The translations under genes and the position numbers were made by a program. The notes under the pieces are model-generated. The model ran no database searches and was not told where the DNA came from. It saw only the letters and a list, made by a program, of their open reading frames with translations. This document shows, piece by piece, positions 44,359-53,720 of a stretch of 64,000 nt of DNA (position 1 is its first letter; the number at the start of each line of letters is the position of its first letter). Origin of the DNA: an uncultured Clostridia bacterium (GTDB lineage: Bacteria; Bacillota; Clostridia; TANB77; CAG-508); NCBI GenBank assembly GCA_934122155.1, contig CAKOVX010000001.1, positions 62,001-126,000 on the forward strand, given 5' to 3'.

Positions 44359-44826
44359 TTAAATATAAATGCACTGATGTTCTTCATAGTTTATAAATTT
44401 TACTAAGTCATTAAATTGTATAGCAATAGTTTTTGTATTACCATCTGGCTGAAATATTAGTGTTTTATCTTTTAGCTTACTATCAATTACTAATATTACT
44501 ATATCATTAAAGTCATTTGCTATATCAAATGGTGTAACATTGCCTACTTTTTCTTTTCTTAGAACTCCAAGCAAATCAAGCTCACTTGCATATTTTAGTT
44601 CCGATACTCTTAGTTTTTGTGCTAAAGTTTTTAGATTAACTGTTTTATTTTCTTCAAAAACAAGTAAAAAATAAACCATTTTTCTATCTGTAACTAAAAA
44701 ACTTTGACATATTGTTCCATTTAATTTTTTCTTTACGTCTTTTAGTTCCTTTAAAGTATATGTTGGTGAATGTTCTAATACCTTATATTTTATATTTAAT
44801 AATTCTAAAATTTTATATGTATTCAT
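44359..44826 (-). CDS. YbaK/ProX-type aminoacyl-tRNA deacylase
   Basis: 155 residues. Single-domain trans-editing enzyme of the YbaK/INS superfamily that hydrolyses mischarged tRNA (Ala- or Cys-tRNA-Pro in known members). HSPTYTLKELKDVKKKLNGTICQSFLVTD (in part) and FEENKTVNLKTLAQKLRVSELKYASE give the characteristic strands; the lysine in ICQSFLVTDRK and the late GNVTPFDIAN loop fit the ProXp/PrdX group. Exact target not determinable. A broken YbaK-like start also occurs at 33077. Confidence 0.82.
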   Translation of the reverse strand: MNTYKILELLNIKYKVLEHSPTYTLKELKDVKKKLNGTICQSFLVTDRKMVYFLLVFEENKTVNLKTLAQKLRVSELKYASELDLLGVLRKEKVGNVTPFDIANDFNDIVILVIDSKLKDKTLIFQPDGNTKTIAIQFNDLVKFINYEEHQCIYI

Positions 44827-44849
44827 TTTTCCCTTCTTTATATATTGGG

Positions 44850-45428
44850 CTATTTGTCTAACATTATAATGTTTTCCATTATTTCTTTGCTTACTTTTTC
44901 TAATACTTCTTTTTCTGGTTTACCAGTTTTATATTCACTAAAATCTAGTGGCTTACCATAATATATAGTTACTTTGTGAAATGGCTTCATTTCTCCTGAA
45001 ATATTTACTGGTATTACTGGCACACCAGTTCTTAATGCCATAAATGCTGCTCCATTTTGAGCTCTGCCGTTTTTTGTCATTCCCTTTCTTGTTCCTTCTG
45101 GAAATAACATTAGTATTTCGCCATCTTTTAATACCTTTAAAGCATGTTTCATAGAATCTAAATCCATTTTTCCTCTTTTAACTGGAAATACTAAGCATTT
45201 TTCGCCTAACCAATATATAAATTTGTTTTTAAACAATTCTTCTTTTGCCATAACATGCATTCTTCTTTTGGTTGAGGAAACTAAAATTGGTGCATCCCAA
45301 TTAGATTGATGGTTTGCGCACATAATATACGCTCCTTCTTTTGGCACGTTTTCCTTTCCCACTAATTTTACTCTAAATACAATTACTGAAAATATATGTA
45401 CTAAAAATACTATTACACTTCTAAGCAT
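44850..45428 (-). CDS. plsC: 1-acyl-sn-glycerol-3-phosphate acyltransferase
   Basis: Membrane-associated PlsC enzyme that makes phosphatidic acid. 192 residues. The HX4D catalytic motif is NHQSNWD (about residues 37-43), the glycerol-phosphate-binding motif is FPEGTRKG (about 110-117), and VPVIPVNISG is motif IV. One N-terminal hydrophobic segment anchors it. It has a GGAG site and lies 13 bases from the GH3 gene and 23 from the YbaK gene in one operon. Confidence 0.93.
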   Translation of the reverse strand: MLRSVIVFLVHIFSVIVFRVKLVGKENVPKEGAYIMCANHQSNWDAPILVSSTKRRMHVMAKEELFKNKFIYWLGEKCLVFPVKRGKMDLDSMKHALKVLKDGEILMLFPEGTRKGMTKNGRAQNGAAFMALRTGVPVIPVNISGEMKPFHKVTIYYGKPLDFSEYKTGKPEKEVLEKVSKEIMENIIMLDK

Positions 45429-45441
45429 TTTAAATTCTCCT

Positions 45442-47799
45442 TTATTTTAAATATTCGTTTATAAATTTACATTCTTTATAATCTAAATCATTTTTTGCTA
45501 TATTTATTAGCTCATCTACCATTTCTTTGGTATATTTACTACTTTTCTTTTCATAAAATTTCTTTAATGGCTTTTGCATATCCATCATAACTTTTGTTGC
45601 TTTATTTACATTCTGTTCCTGTAATAGCCTATTCATTTTCTGAATTTGATTTTCATATATAACTTTTCCAACTTTAGTATTTTTAATTTGTTCTAAAGTG
45701 TTATCTTCAGAAATATCTTCTAATTTAATATATCTATCAGGAATTTTTTGCCCAAGCAATTTTTCAAAATCTTTATCTGTAACATTTTGAACTTTTCCGC
45801 TTCTATATACATCTGGAAAATCCGCTTCTGGCTTTTCATCTTTTGAATCTATATGCATTTTGCATTCTAATTCAATGCTTTCACAAGATTTTCCTACTAA
45901 TATTTTATATTCTCCTGACTCTATCTCCCACTTTTTATTTTGTACATTATAATACTGAAAAGCAGAGTCATCTAAAGTAATATTTACTTCTTTTTCTTCA
46001 TCTGGTTCTAGCTCAACTTTTTCAAAGCCTTTTAGTTCTTTTAAAGGTTTAAAAATAGTTGGGTTACATTGTGACACATAAACTTGTGCAATTTCTTTTC
46101 CTTTTACTTTACCCGTATTTTTTATTTTGAATGAAACAACATTATTTTTTACATTTAGATTTGAATACTCAAAAGTTGTATAACTAAGTCCATACCCAAA
46201 TGGATACAACACTTTAATATTATTCTTATTATAATACCTATAACCAACATATATAGATTCTTTATATTCTACACTTATTTCTGTACCTGGGAAGTTATTA
46301 AAACATGGCGTATCTTCTAGCTTTATAGGATAAGTTTCTGCAAGCTTTCCACTTGGGTTTACTTTACCTAAAATACAGTTAAGCATTGCTTTAGCTCCTG
46401 ATTCTCCACCTAAATAACCTGTTATGATAGCTTTTGCTTTATCTTTCCACTCCATTGTTATAGGTGCTCCATTTGATAAAACTACTATAATATTCTGGTT
46501 TACATTATATATGCTTTCAATTAGTTTTATTTGGTTTTTAGGAATTTCTAAGTTAGTTCTATCCATTCCTTCAGATTCGTAATTTTCTGTTAAACCTAAA
46601 AATAATATAACTGCTTCTTTATTTTTTGCAACTTCTACGGCTTGATTAATTAGTTCTTTATCTTCATCTGATTCGATTCTATTATATCCTCTAGCATAGT
46701 CAACTTCTATTCCATTTTGTATAAAGCAATCATAAGCATTTTCAACTTTATATGGATTTATTGTTGAACTGCCTGCTCCTTGATACCTAGGATTTTTAGC
46801 CATATCTCCTATAAGTGCTATTTTTCTTTTATTTATTGGTAACATATTATCTTCATTTTTTAATAATACTATTGATTCTTGTGCTAATTCCATTGCAATT
46901 TCATGATGTTCTTCTTTATTGTAGCTATACTCTGCTCTTTCACACTTAAATGCAATATTTAAAATTCTATCTACTATTTCATCTAAATATTTCTCACTTA
47001 CTTTTCCGTCTTTAACTGCCTGTATTATTTCTTCTTTTCCATTGCCTCTACCGCCTGGCATCTCTAATTCGTTACCTGCTACTAATCCTTTTACTCTGTC
47101 ATTTTCAGCTCCCCAATCTGTAATAACTATTCCGTCAAAGTTCCATTCCTTTTTTAAAGTACCTAATAATACTTCATTTTCAGTACAATATTTACCATTT
47201 AATTTGTTATATGCACTCATAACAGACCAAGGTTTTGCTTCTTTTACAAGCATTTCAAATGCTTGTAAATATATTTCTCTTAGAGTTCTTTCATCTACAA
47301 CTACATTTATTGTTCTTCTTCTATTTTCTTGGTTGTTTGCAGCGAAATGTTTTACACATGCTCCAACATTATTGCTTTGTAAGCCTTTTACATATTGCGT
47401 AGCCATTATACCTGTTAAATATGGATCTTCTGAAAAGTACTCAAAATTTCTACCTCCAAGTGGAGACCTTTTTATATTTACTCCAGGTCCTAATACTATG
47501 TTTATATTTTCGCTTTTAGCTTCTTCGCCAAGTGTTTTGCCAAGTTTATATGCAACATCTTTATCCCAGCTATTTGCAATTGTTGCAGATGATGGAAAAC
47601 ATATTGCAACTTCACTTTTATTTACGCCTAAATTATCTCCGTTTTCTCTTTGAACTCTTAGTCCATGTGGTCCATCAGACATTTTTATAGATGGTATACC
47701 TAATCTTTCTATATTTTCACTGTTCCAATAGTCTTTTCCTACACATAAGCTGGCCTTTTCTTCTAGTGTCATTTTATTAATTATTTCTTCATATTTCAT
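45442..47799 (-). CDS. Glycoside hydrolase family 3 beta-glucosidase-type enzyme
   Basis: 785 residues. N-terminal (beta/alpha)8 domain with the family signatures IKMSDGPHGLRVQ (about 38-50), RSPLGGRNFEYFSEDP, HFAANNQENRR, and the catalytic-nucleophile block GIVITDWGA near residue 226. The alpha/beta sandwich domain with the acid/base region (NYESEGMDRTNLEIP) follows, then a fibronectin III-like domain (KEIAQVYVSQCNP). No signal peptide, so it likely acts inside on imported oligosaccharides. Substrate probably beta-glucosides or xylosides; not certain. Confidence 0.9.
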   Translation of the reverse strand: MKYEEIINKMTLEEKASLCVGKDYWNSENIERLGIPSIKMSDGPHGLRVQRENGDNLGVNKSEVAICFPSSATIANSWDKDVAYKLGKTLGEEAKSENINIVLGPGVNIKRSPLGGRNFEYFSEDPYLTGIMATQYVKGLQSNNVGACVKHFAANNQENRRRTINVVVDERTLREIYLQAFEMLVKEAKPWSVMSAYNKLNGKYCTENEVLLGTLKKEWNFDGIVITDWGAENDRVKGLVAGNELEMPGGRGNGKEEIIQAVKDGKVSEKYLDEIVDRILNIAFKCERAEYSYNKEEHHEIAMELAQESIVLLKNEDNMLPINKRKIALIGDMAKNPRYQGAGSSTINPYKVENAYDCFIQNGIEVDYARGYNRIESDEDKELINQAVEVAKNKEAVILFLGLTENYESEGMDRTNLEIPKNQIKLIESIYNVNQNIIVVLSNGAPITMEWKDKAKAIITGYLGGESGAKAMLNCILGKVNPSGKLAETYPIKLEDTPCFNNFPGTEISVEYKESIYVGYRYYNKNNIKVLYPFGYGLSYTTFEYSNLNVKNNVVSFKIKNTGKVKGKEIAQVYVSQCNPTIFKPLKELKGFEKVELEPDEEKEVNITLDDSAFQYYNVQNKKWEIESGEYKILVGKSCESIELECKMHIDSKDEKPEADFPDVYRSGKVQNVTDKDFEKLLGQKIPDRYIKLEDISEDNTLEQIKNTKVGKVIYENQIQKMNRLLQEQNVNKATKVMMDMQKPLKKFYEKKSSKYTKEMVDELINIAKNDLDYKECKFINEYLK

Positions 47800-47853
47800 A
47801 TTTTTTACCTCGTGACTATTATATAATATTTAAAATGTATTTGCAATTTTTTA

Positions 47854-47882
47854 TTGACTTTTTGTAGTATACATAATATAAT
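47854..47882 (+). promoter_or_regulatory. Promoter of the GT2 gene
   Basis: TTGACT (47854-47859), 17-base spacer, TATAAT (47877-47882). Close to perfect sigma-A. Confidence 0.8.
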
Positions 47883-47933
47883 TGTCTTAACTTCATTATT
47901 TATTTCTATCTAGTTATTAAATGGGGGGATTTT

Positions 47934-48797
47934 ATGAAATTTAGCATCGTTGTTCCTGCATACAATTCTGAAAAAACTATTCGGAACTGCCTTAACAGTA
48001 TCTTGTCTCAAACTTTTAATGATTTTGAAGTGATTGTAATTAACGACGGTTCCAAAGACAGCACGTTAGACATTTTAAGCGACTATGCATATCATCATAA
48101 AAGAATTCATGTTTATAGTTTTAAGAATGCTGGGGTATCAATTGCCAGGCAAAGAGGTGTGTCATTATCAAATGGAGATTATATTGTGTTTGTAGATGCA
48201 GATGATTCTATTAATCATGATTTACTGCAAAATCTTTATTTTGCAATTTGCACTTCTAATCAGCCTGAGGTTATTCGCTTTCAGGCAAATTTAGTAGATG
48301 ATTCCAGTTACAAAGACCATCAAAGGTATAATTTTTTTGATGCCACTAAAACAACATTGACTGGAATGTCCGCTTTAAAGCACTGGTCTGTCCCTGGTAA
48401 AAAGTATGCTGTTTATTGGATATTTGCATTTAAGAAAACGGTTTTTAATGACATTTTATTTTTTCCACATTTAAAATGCTATGAGGACATAGCTCTAATA
48501 CCTGTATTAATTGCAAAATCTGATAGAGTAGTAACCCTCAATTATGTTGGGTATAATTATACCTGTAATAACCCTGATAGTTTGACAAATACCAGAAGTA
48601 TAGAAGCCGAAAGATCTAGGGCTATTGATTTTGTTAAAGCATACAATTATGCTGTTGGCAATATCACTAAGCTTGATAATATTTCTTCTTTAGAGTTTGC
48701 TTTTTTTGTTGAAGATTATAACAAACGTCTTCAAGCAAAATTTCAATCTTTAAGTGAAGATTTAAAGGCTGAACTTGCTCCTCTATTTGGCATTTAA
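47934..48797 (+). CDS. Family 2 glycosyltransferase, compositionally atypical
   Basis: 287 residues. GT-A fold: FSIVVPAYNSEKTIRNCLNSIL at the N-terminus (in part), INDGSKDSTLDIL, SNGDYIVFVDADDSI with the DxD, and the later ECYEDIALIP-like region (KCYEDIALIPVL). It transfers a sugar from a nucleotide donor; acceptor unknown. It stands alone on the plus strand between a long minus-strand operon on each side. It uses ATC, CTG, CGC, AGG and GAC more than its neighbours, and codon 15 is CGG read as Arg (TIRNCL), which suggests recent acquisition. GGGGGG site upstream. Confidence 0.85.
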   Translation: MKFSIVVPAYNSEKTIRNCLNSILSQTFNDFEVIVINDGSKDSTLDILSDYAYHHKRIHVYSFKNAGVSIARQRGVSLSNGDYIVFVDADDSINHDLLQNLYFAICTSNQPEVIRFQANLVDDSSYKDHQRYNFFDATKTTLTGMSALKHWSVPGKKYAVYWIFAFKKTVFNDILFFPHLKCYEDIALIPVLIAKSDRVVTLNYVGYNYTCNNPDSLTNTRSIEAERSRAIDFVKAYNYAVGNITKLDNISSLEFAFFVEDYNKRLQAKFQSLSEDLKAELAPLFGI

Positions 48798-48835
48798 AAA
48801 ATGAATTGAGTGCTTCTTAGCACTCAATTCATTTT
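48798..48835. terminator. Bidirectional terminator between GT2 and the exopolysaccharide operon
   Basis: 17-bp perfect stem AAAATGAATTGAGTGCT with its complement, loop TCTT, T-run after. It also ends the long minus-strand operon. Confidence 0.9.
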
Positions 48836-48848
48836 TTTATTAATATTA

Positions 48849-50330
48849 TTATTCTCCTAACATTTCGTCTATTTTCTCTTTAGCATTGTTTACTGAAGTA
48901 GCTGTTGGTACCATTACATATAGTTTTGTACTTCCCATTGAATATGTTGATGAACTTGCACCTGTACCTGTTAAAGAATTTGATTTTATTGTCCATGAAG
49001 ACATGTTATTTATTTGGTCTTTTACCAATCTGCTAATATCTTCTTGCTCCATGTTAGTTTGAAAACTTTCTTTTAATGAATCTAAAATGTCTGTATATTT
49101 TGTTAATAATGTTGTACTATTTAATACTTTCTTCATAATAGCTTCAATAACATGTTGTTGGTTTTTAACTCTTTGATTATCACCTGCATTAAATGCATAT
49201 CTTTCTCTACTAAATGATAATGCTTCTTGTCCATTTAGATGATTATATCCTTTATTAAAAGAATATGGATCATAAGTAGACTTAAATGTATAATCAGAAT
49301 ATACATCAACACCACCTAATGTATCAACTAATTTAATTACAGTTGTAAAGTTTACTCTAACATAATAGTTTATTTCAGTATCTAGTAAATCTTCTACTGT
49401 TTTAACTGTTTCATTTACACCATATATTCCAGAATGTGTTAATTTATCTTTTGCTCCATAACTATGAAGTGTAACATAATAGTCTCTTGGAATTGATGTT
49501 AATAATACTTCATGTGTTTTAGTATTTACAGTAGCAAGAATATTAGCATCACTTCTTGATACATTGCTTATACTTCCTGATGTATCTATTCCACTAATAT
49601 ATACATTAAACTTTCCACTCTTCACATTATATTTTGATGTTGTTTCTTCCACCTTTGTGTTTGTACTTGTTTGCAACTCATGTTTTTCTGTATATATAAT
49701 TTTTGTGTTTGCTTTAAAATCTTTTAATTCATCAGAAATCATACTATATTGAGTTGAGCTTACTAAAATAATATCAATATCTTTTTGTAGCAATTCATTA
49801 CCTACGTCTTTTAAGTTATCCTTTGTGTTAAATGTAACTTTTATTTTGCTTGATATTTTGGTTTTAACATCATCTGCAACTTGAAACATATATACATCTT
49901 TGTTTGATATGTCTTCTATTTTATTGTATGAACTATCTTTTCTTACAACAATATAATAGTCCTCAGTTTCTGCTACCTCTTGAAATACATTACCTAAAAA
50001 GCTAGTTGTTGCTAGTGCATATTTTGTTACATATAAATATATTCCTGAAACAAACAAAATGATTATAAAACATAGTACAGTTAGCTTATAGGTTTTATGT
50101 CTTTTTAGCAAACCAATTACCATTGCTAGTGTAAAAACTATTTCAGCCATTGTAAATATTGTAATAATCCATCCAGGTAATAAGTTCATTTTTAATATTG
50201 AAATATAAAAAATTATTGTAATTACAACATATGCAAATGCTATTAATTTAAAAAACACATTTAAGTTTTTGTTTCTTTTTTTGCCTTTTGTGCTTGTCTC
50301 TTCTGATTTCATTCTTCTTCCTTGTGCCAT
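48849..50330 (-). CDS. LytR-CpsA-Psr (LCP) family cell-wall polymer ligase
   Basis: 493 residues. Three N-terminal membrane helices (about 27-110). The LCP catalytic domain (about 230-410) has the conserved ISGIDTSGSISNVSRSDAN, LLTSIPRDYYVTL, GGVDVYSDYTF and the arginine-rich FSRERYAFNAGDNQRVKNQQ. LCP enzymes move undecaprenyl-linked polymers to peptidoglycan at the membrane surface. As the last gene of the exopolysaccharide operon it probably anchors the polymer made by the genes upstream. GGAGG site upstream. Confidence 0.94.
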   Translation of the reverse strand: MAQGRRMKSEETSTKGKKRNKNLNVFFKLIAFAYVVITIIFYISILKMNLLPGWIITIFTMAEIVFTLAMVIGLLKRHKTYKLTVLCFIIILFVSGIYLYVTKYALATTSFLGNVFQEVAETEDYYIVVRKDSSYNKIEDISNKDVYMFQVADDVKTKISSKIKVTFNTKDNLKDVGNELLQKDIDIILVSSTQYSMISDELKDFKANTKIIYTEKHELQTSTNTKVEETTSKYNVKSGKFNVYISGIDTSGSISNVSRSDANILATVNTKTHEVLLTSIPRDYYVTLHSYGAKDKLTHSGIYGVNETVKTVEDLLDTEINYYVRVNFTTVIKLVDTLGGVDVYSDYTFKSTYDPYSFNKGYNHLNGQEALSFSRERYAFNAGDNQRVKNQQHVIEAIMKKVLNSTTLLTKYTDILDSLKESFQTNMEQEDISRLVKDQINNMSSWTIKSNSLTGTGASSSTYSMGSTKLYVMVPTATSVNNAKEKIDEMLGE

Positions 50331-50350
50331 TAATTTTCCTCCTTTAAAGG

Positions 50351-51646
50351 TTATCTTCCAATAGAGTAATATTCTACTCCTGCTTTCTTCATATCTTCTA
50401 AGTCATATATATTTCTTCCATCATATACTAGTGGAGTTTTCATTAACTCTTTATATGTTTTTGGTTTTACAGCCTTTATTTCATTCCATTCAGTAAATAT
50501 AAAGCATACATTTGCATCTTTTAGTGCATCTTCTGCATTACTTACATATATAATTTGATCTGGATATTTCTTTTTAAAGTTATCTATTCCAACTGGGTCA
50601 TATGCATAAATTTTAGCGCCTTGTTTTAATAATAATTCTACATTATCTAGTGATGGTGCTTCTCTTAAATCATCTGTACCTGGTTTAAATGTCAAACCTA
50701 AAACTGCAACCTTAAGCCCATTAAATGTAATAAGTCTATCACTTGCTTTTTTATATAATTTTGTTTTTTGTGCTGTATTTACATCAACTGCTGCTTCAAC
50801 AGTTTTTAATGTATATCCATATTGTTTTGCTAAATATTTTAAAGCTTTAGTATCTTTTGGGAAGCAGCTTCCGCCATAACCAATACCAGCTCTTAAAAAG
50901 TTAGCTCCTATTCTATCATCATATTTCATCCCTTCAGCAACATCTTCAATGTTTGCGCCAACTAATTCGCAAAGGTTTGCAATATCATTCATATATGAAA
51001 TTTTTAAAGCTAAAAAGTCATTTGAAGCATATTTTATCATTTCTGCACTTCTTCTATTTACAGAAACTATTGGTAAATCAAATGGTTTATATATTTCCAT
51101 TAATTTTGCTTCAGCTTCTTTGCTTTCTGTTCCTATTACTATTCTCTTTGCTTGTAGAGTATCCCTTACAGCTGTACCTTGTGCTAAAAACTCTGGGTTA
51201 CTTGCAACTTCTACCTTTATATTTTTATTTGGTAGAGAATCTTTTATAAATTGTTCTACTTTGTCATTTGTTCCAATTGGAACTGTAGATTTTACAACAA
51301 CTAGGCAATCATGCTCAACAGATTCTGCAATTTGTCTAGAAACTGTTGCAACATAAGTAAGGTTTGCAGAACCATCTGGTTGCTCTGGTGTTCCAACTCC
51401 TATAAATATTGCATCTGCATCTTTATATGCACTTTTATAATCTGTTGTATAATCAATTCTTCCCTCTTTATAATTTTTTTGCATTAATTCTTCTAGGTCT
51501 TGTTCATATATTGGTGACTTTCCACTTTTCATCATCTCAACTTTGTTTTCATCAACATCAACGCAAACTACGTTATGTCCTTTTTCTGCAAAACATACTC
51601 CTGCTACTAATCCTACATATCCTGTTCCAGCTACTGCTATTTTCAT
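50351..51646 (-). CDS. ugd: UDP-glucose 6-dehydrogenase
   Basis: Cytosolic enzyme that oxidises UDP-glucose to UDP-glucuronate with two NAD+. 431 residues. Rossmann start IAVAGTGYVGLVAGVCFAE, VEVASNPEFLAQGTAV, the catalytic-cysteine motif GYGGSCFPKDTKAL (near residue 260), and the C-terminal UDP-binding domain (VAVLGLTFKPGTDDLREAPS). AGGAGG site. It supplies UDP-GlcA for the epimerase downstream of it and for the polymer that the C5-epimerase-like protein would modify. Confidence 0.96.
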   Translation of the reverse strand: MKIAVAGTGYVGLVAGVCFAEKGHNVVCVDVDENKVEMMKSGKSPIYEQDLEELMQKNYKEGRIDYTTDYKSAYKDADAIFIGVGTPEQPDGSANLTYVATVSRQIAESVEHDCLVVVKSTVPIGTNDKVEQFIKDSLPNKNIKVEVASNPEFLAQGTAVRDTLQAKRIVIGTESKEAEAKLMEIYKPFDLPIVSVNRRSAEMIKYASNDFLALKISYMNDIANLCELVGANIEDVAEGMKYDDRIGANFLRAGIGYGGSCFPKDTKALKYLAKQYGYTLKTVEAAVDVNTAQKTKLYKKASDRLITFNGLKVAVLGLTFKPGTDDLREAPSLDNVELLLKQGAKIYAYDPVGIDNFKKKYPDQIIYVSNAEDALKDANVCFIFTEWNEIKAVKPKTYKELMKTPLVYDGRNIYDLEDMKKAGVEYYSIGR

Positions 51647-51672
51647 AATTTACCTCCTAAAACTAATTTGTT

Positions 51673-52647
51673 TTATAAATACAAATCTTTATTTATTTTA
51701 TACCATTTTACAAAATTTTCAATACCTTCTTTAAAAGAAGTTTTTGGTTCATAACCTATTAGCTCTTTTGCCTTTGATACATCTGCAAAAGTTCTTTCAA
51801 CATCACCTGGTTGCATAGGTAATTGATTTATTTTTGGTTCTTTTCCTAATGCTTCTCCAATTGTTTGTATCATTTCTTTTAATGTTACTGGTGATGAATT
51901 TCCTAAATTTAAAATTTCATAAACATTTGAATTGTTTTCAACATAGCTTATTGATTTAATTACTCCGTCTACAATGTCATCAATATATGTATAATCTCTT
52001 GATGTTGAACCGTCTCCAAACATGGGTATTTCTTTATCTTCTAACATTAATCTTGTAAATTTATTTATTGCTAAGTCAGGTCTTTGCTTTGGACCATATA
52101 CTGTAAAAAATCTAAGCATTATAACATTAAAATCAAATAATTTATGATATACATGTGTCATAACTTCATTTGCTTTTTTAGTTGCCGCATATGGGCTAAT
52201 TGCAAAATCCACTATCATATCTTCTTTAAATGGTACTGTTTTACAGTTACCATATACACTACTAGATGATGCCATTACCAAATTAGTAATATTATGTTTT
52301 TTCATTTCTTCTAATATGTTTTGAGTTCCAACACAGTTTACCTCTTGATATAACACTGGATTTTCAATTGATGGTCTAACACCTGCCATTGCAGCTAAAT
52401 GTATAACCACATCAATTTTATTTTCATTAAAAACTTCTTTTACAGCTTGTCCGTCTCTAATATCTGTTCTATATAATTTAAAGTTGTCATTTTTACTTAG
52501 CTCTTTTACATTATTTTCTTTTATGCTTGGATTGTAAAAATCACAAAAGTTATCTATTCCTACAACATTATTTCCTTCTTTTAATAATCTTTCTGCTAAA
52601 CTAGATCCAATAAATCCAGCAGCACCTGTAATTAAGTATGTTTTCAT
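51673..52647 (-). CDS. NAD-dependent epimerase, UDP-glucuronate 4-epimerase type
   Basis: 324 residues, short-chain dehydrogenase fold. Nucleotide loop GAAGFIGSSLAERLL (about 8-22), NFCDFYNPSIKENNV (the loop typical of UDP-GlcA 4-epimerases), catalytic SSSVYG and YAATKKA (YxxxK). It would convert UDP-GlcA to UDP-GalA. Start ATG at 52647 overlaps the previous stop as ATGA and has a GGGAGG site; an earlier ATG at 52659 lies in that site. Substrate inferred from loop sequence and ugd next door. Confidence 0.88.
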   Translation of the reverse strand: MKTYLITGAAGFIGSSLAERLLKEGNNVVGIDNFCDFYNPSIKENNVKELSKNDNFKLYRTDIRDGQAVKEVFNENKIDVVIHLAAMAGVRPSIENPVLYQEVNCVGTQNILEEMKKHNITNLVMASSSSVYGNCKTVPFKEDMIVDFAISPYAATKKANEVMTHVYHKLFDFNVIMLRFFTVYGPKQRPDLAINKFTRLMLEDKEIPMFGDGSTSRDYTYIDDIVDGVIKSISYVENNSNVYEILNLGNSSPVTLKEMIQTIGEALGKEPKINQLPMQPGDVERTFADVSKAKELIGYEPKTSFKEGIENFVKWYKINKDLYL

Positions 52648-53720
52648 ACAACCTCCCATTTTTTATATAACTTTGTTTGTTTTATTTTTGTTACTAGTTT
52701 GTCATATGCCTTATATACTAGAGGCAATAGATTTCTTTCTATAATATATTTTCGAAGTAATTCAATAATTGTACATATTATATATGTAATAGCTATACTA
52801 CCCAACGCATGTAAAATTAGTATTGGTTTATTATAAAATAAACTATTTTTTAATATCTTTTCCCATAAAAACGGTCTTACATATGTATTTTCATGTATTA
52901 AATATACTCCAAATGTTGCACTTGCTATAATATTTATAGCTGTACTCTGTATGTTAATGTCCTTGAAATGTAGTACCAGCATTACTGAACACATTATAGT
53001 TGGTAATGAGTATAATGAAATAAAGTGATCCATATAGTTTGTAAATTTTACTTCAAAAATCAACTGTGTAGCAAATATAAGCAAATAACTTATTATAGCT
53101 ACCACTAAGCTATACTTGAACTTTTTTTCCTTATAATATGTACTTATATATGCTCCTAATATATACAAAAATACAAATACAAACAAATTATTAATTCCTC
53201 TATTTACATGTAACAAAGTTATAACTATTCCACATGATAATATGCCCATAATTATTAGTAGTTTTTCAACTTCTTTTTTCTTCAAACTATTAAAAAGCTT
53301 ATTAATATATGGACTTACTAGATATAAAATGCAATATGCAGTCATAAACCAGTAGACTGAAAATGTTGTTGGAAAACACATCTTTATAAATCCTTTTAAG
53401 CCTATCCAACCATTTATTGATATATTTATTATACCGAATATTACCGTATAAAACACAACTTGTAATATTATTTTTAACAGTTTTTTAAAATTAAATTCCG
53501 ACTTTATTCCAAAGTATCCAGCAATTAGAATAAATATTGCTACTCCTATTTTTCCGCCAATAATTAGAAAATCTAATATAGCATTATTTAAACTTAATCC
53601 TGGTGTTTTGTTCCATTCTCCGTATAAGCAATAATGATGCGCTATAATCATTATCATTGCTAATATTCTTAATAATTCAATATTTGATTTTCTGTTAGAT
53701 TCTTTCTCCATCTTATTCAT
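52644..53720 (-). CDS. Acyltransferase family 3 membrane protein
   Basis: 358 residues, about ten membrane segments. The family signature is NIELLRILAMIMIIAHHYCLYG with the catalytic His (about residue 27). It likely adds acetyl or succinyl groups to sugar units of the polymer. The ATG at 53720 overlaps the DUF362 stop (TAATG) and has a GGAAGGA site, so it is translationally coupled. It is a second acyl-transfer route besides the MBOAT pair at 36-38.5 kb. Confidence 0.87.
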   Translation of the reverse strand: MNKMEKESNRKSNIELLRILAMIMIIAHHYCLYGEWNKTPGLSLNNAILDFLIIGGKIGVAIFILIAGYFGIKSEFNFKKLLKIILQVVFYTVIFGIINISINGWIGLKGFIKMCFPTTFSVYWFMTAYCILYLVSPYINKLFNSLKKKEVEKLLIIMGILSCGIVITLLHVNRGINNLFVFVFLYILGAYISTYYKEKKFKYSLVVAIISYLLIFATQLIFEVKFTNYMDHFISLYSLPTIMCSVMLVLHFKDINIQSTAINIIASATFGVYLIHENTYVRPFLWEKILKNSLFYNKPILILHALGSIAITYIICTIIELLRKYIIERNLLPLVYKAYDKLVTKIKQTKLYKKWEVV

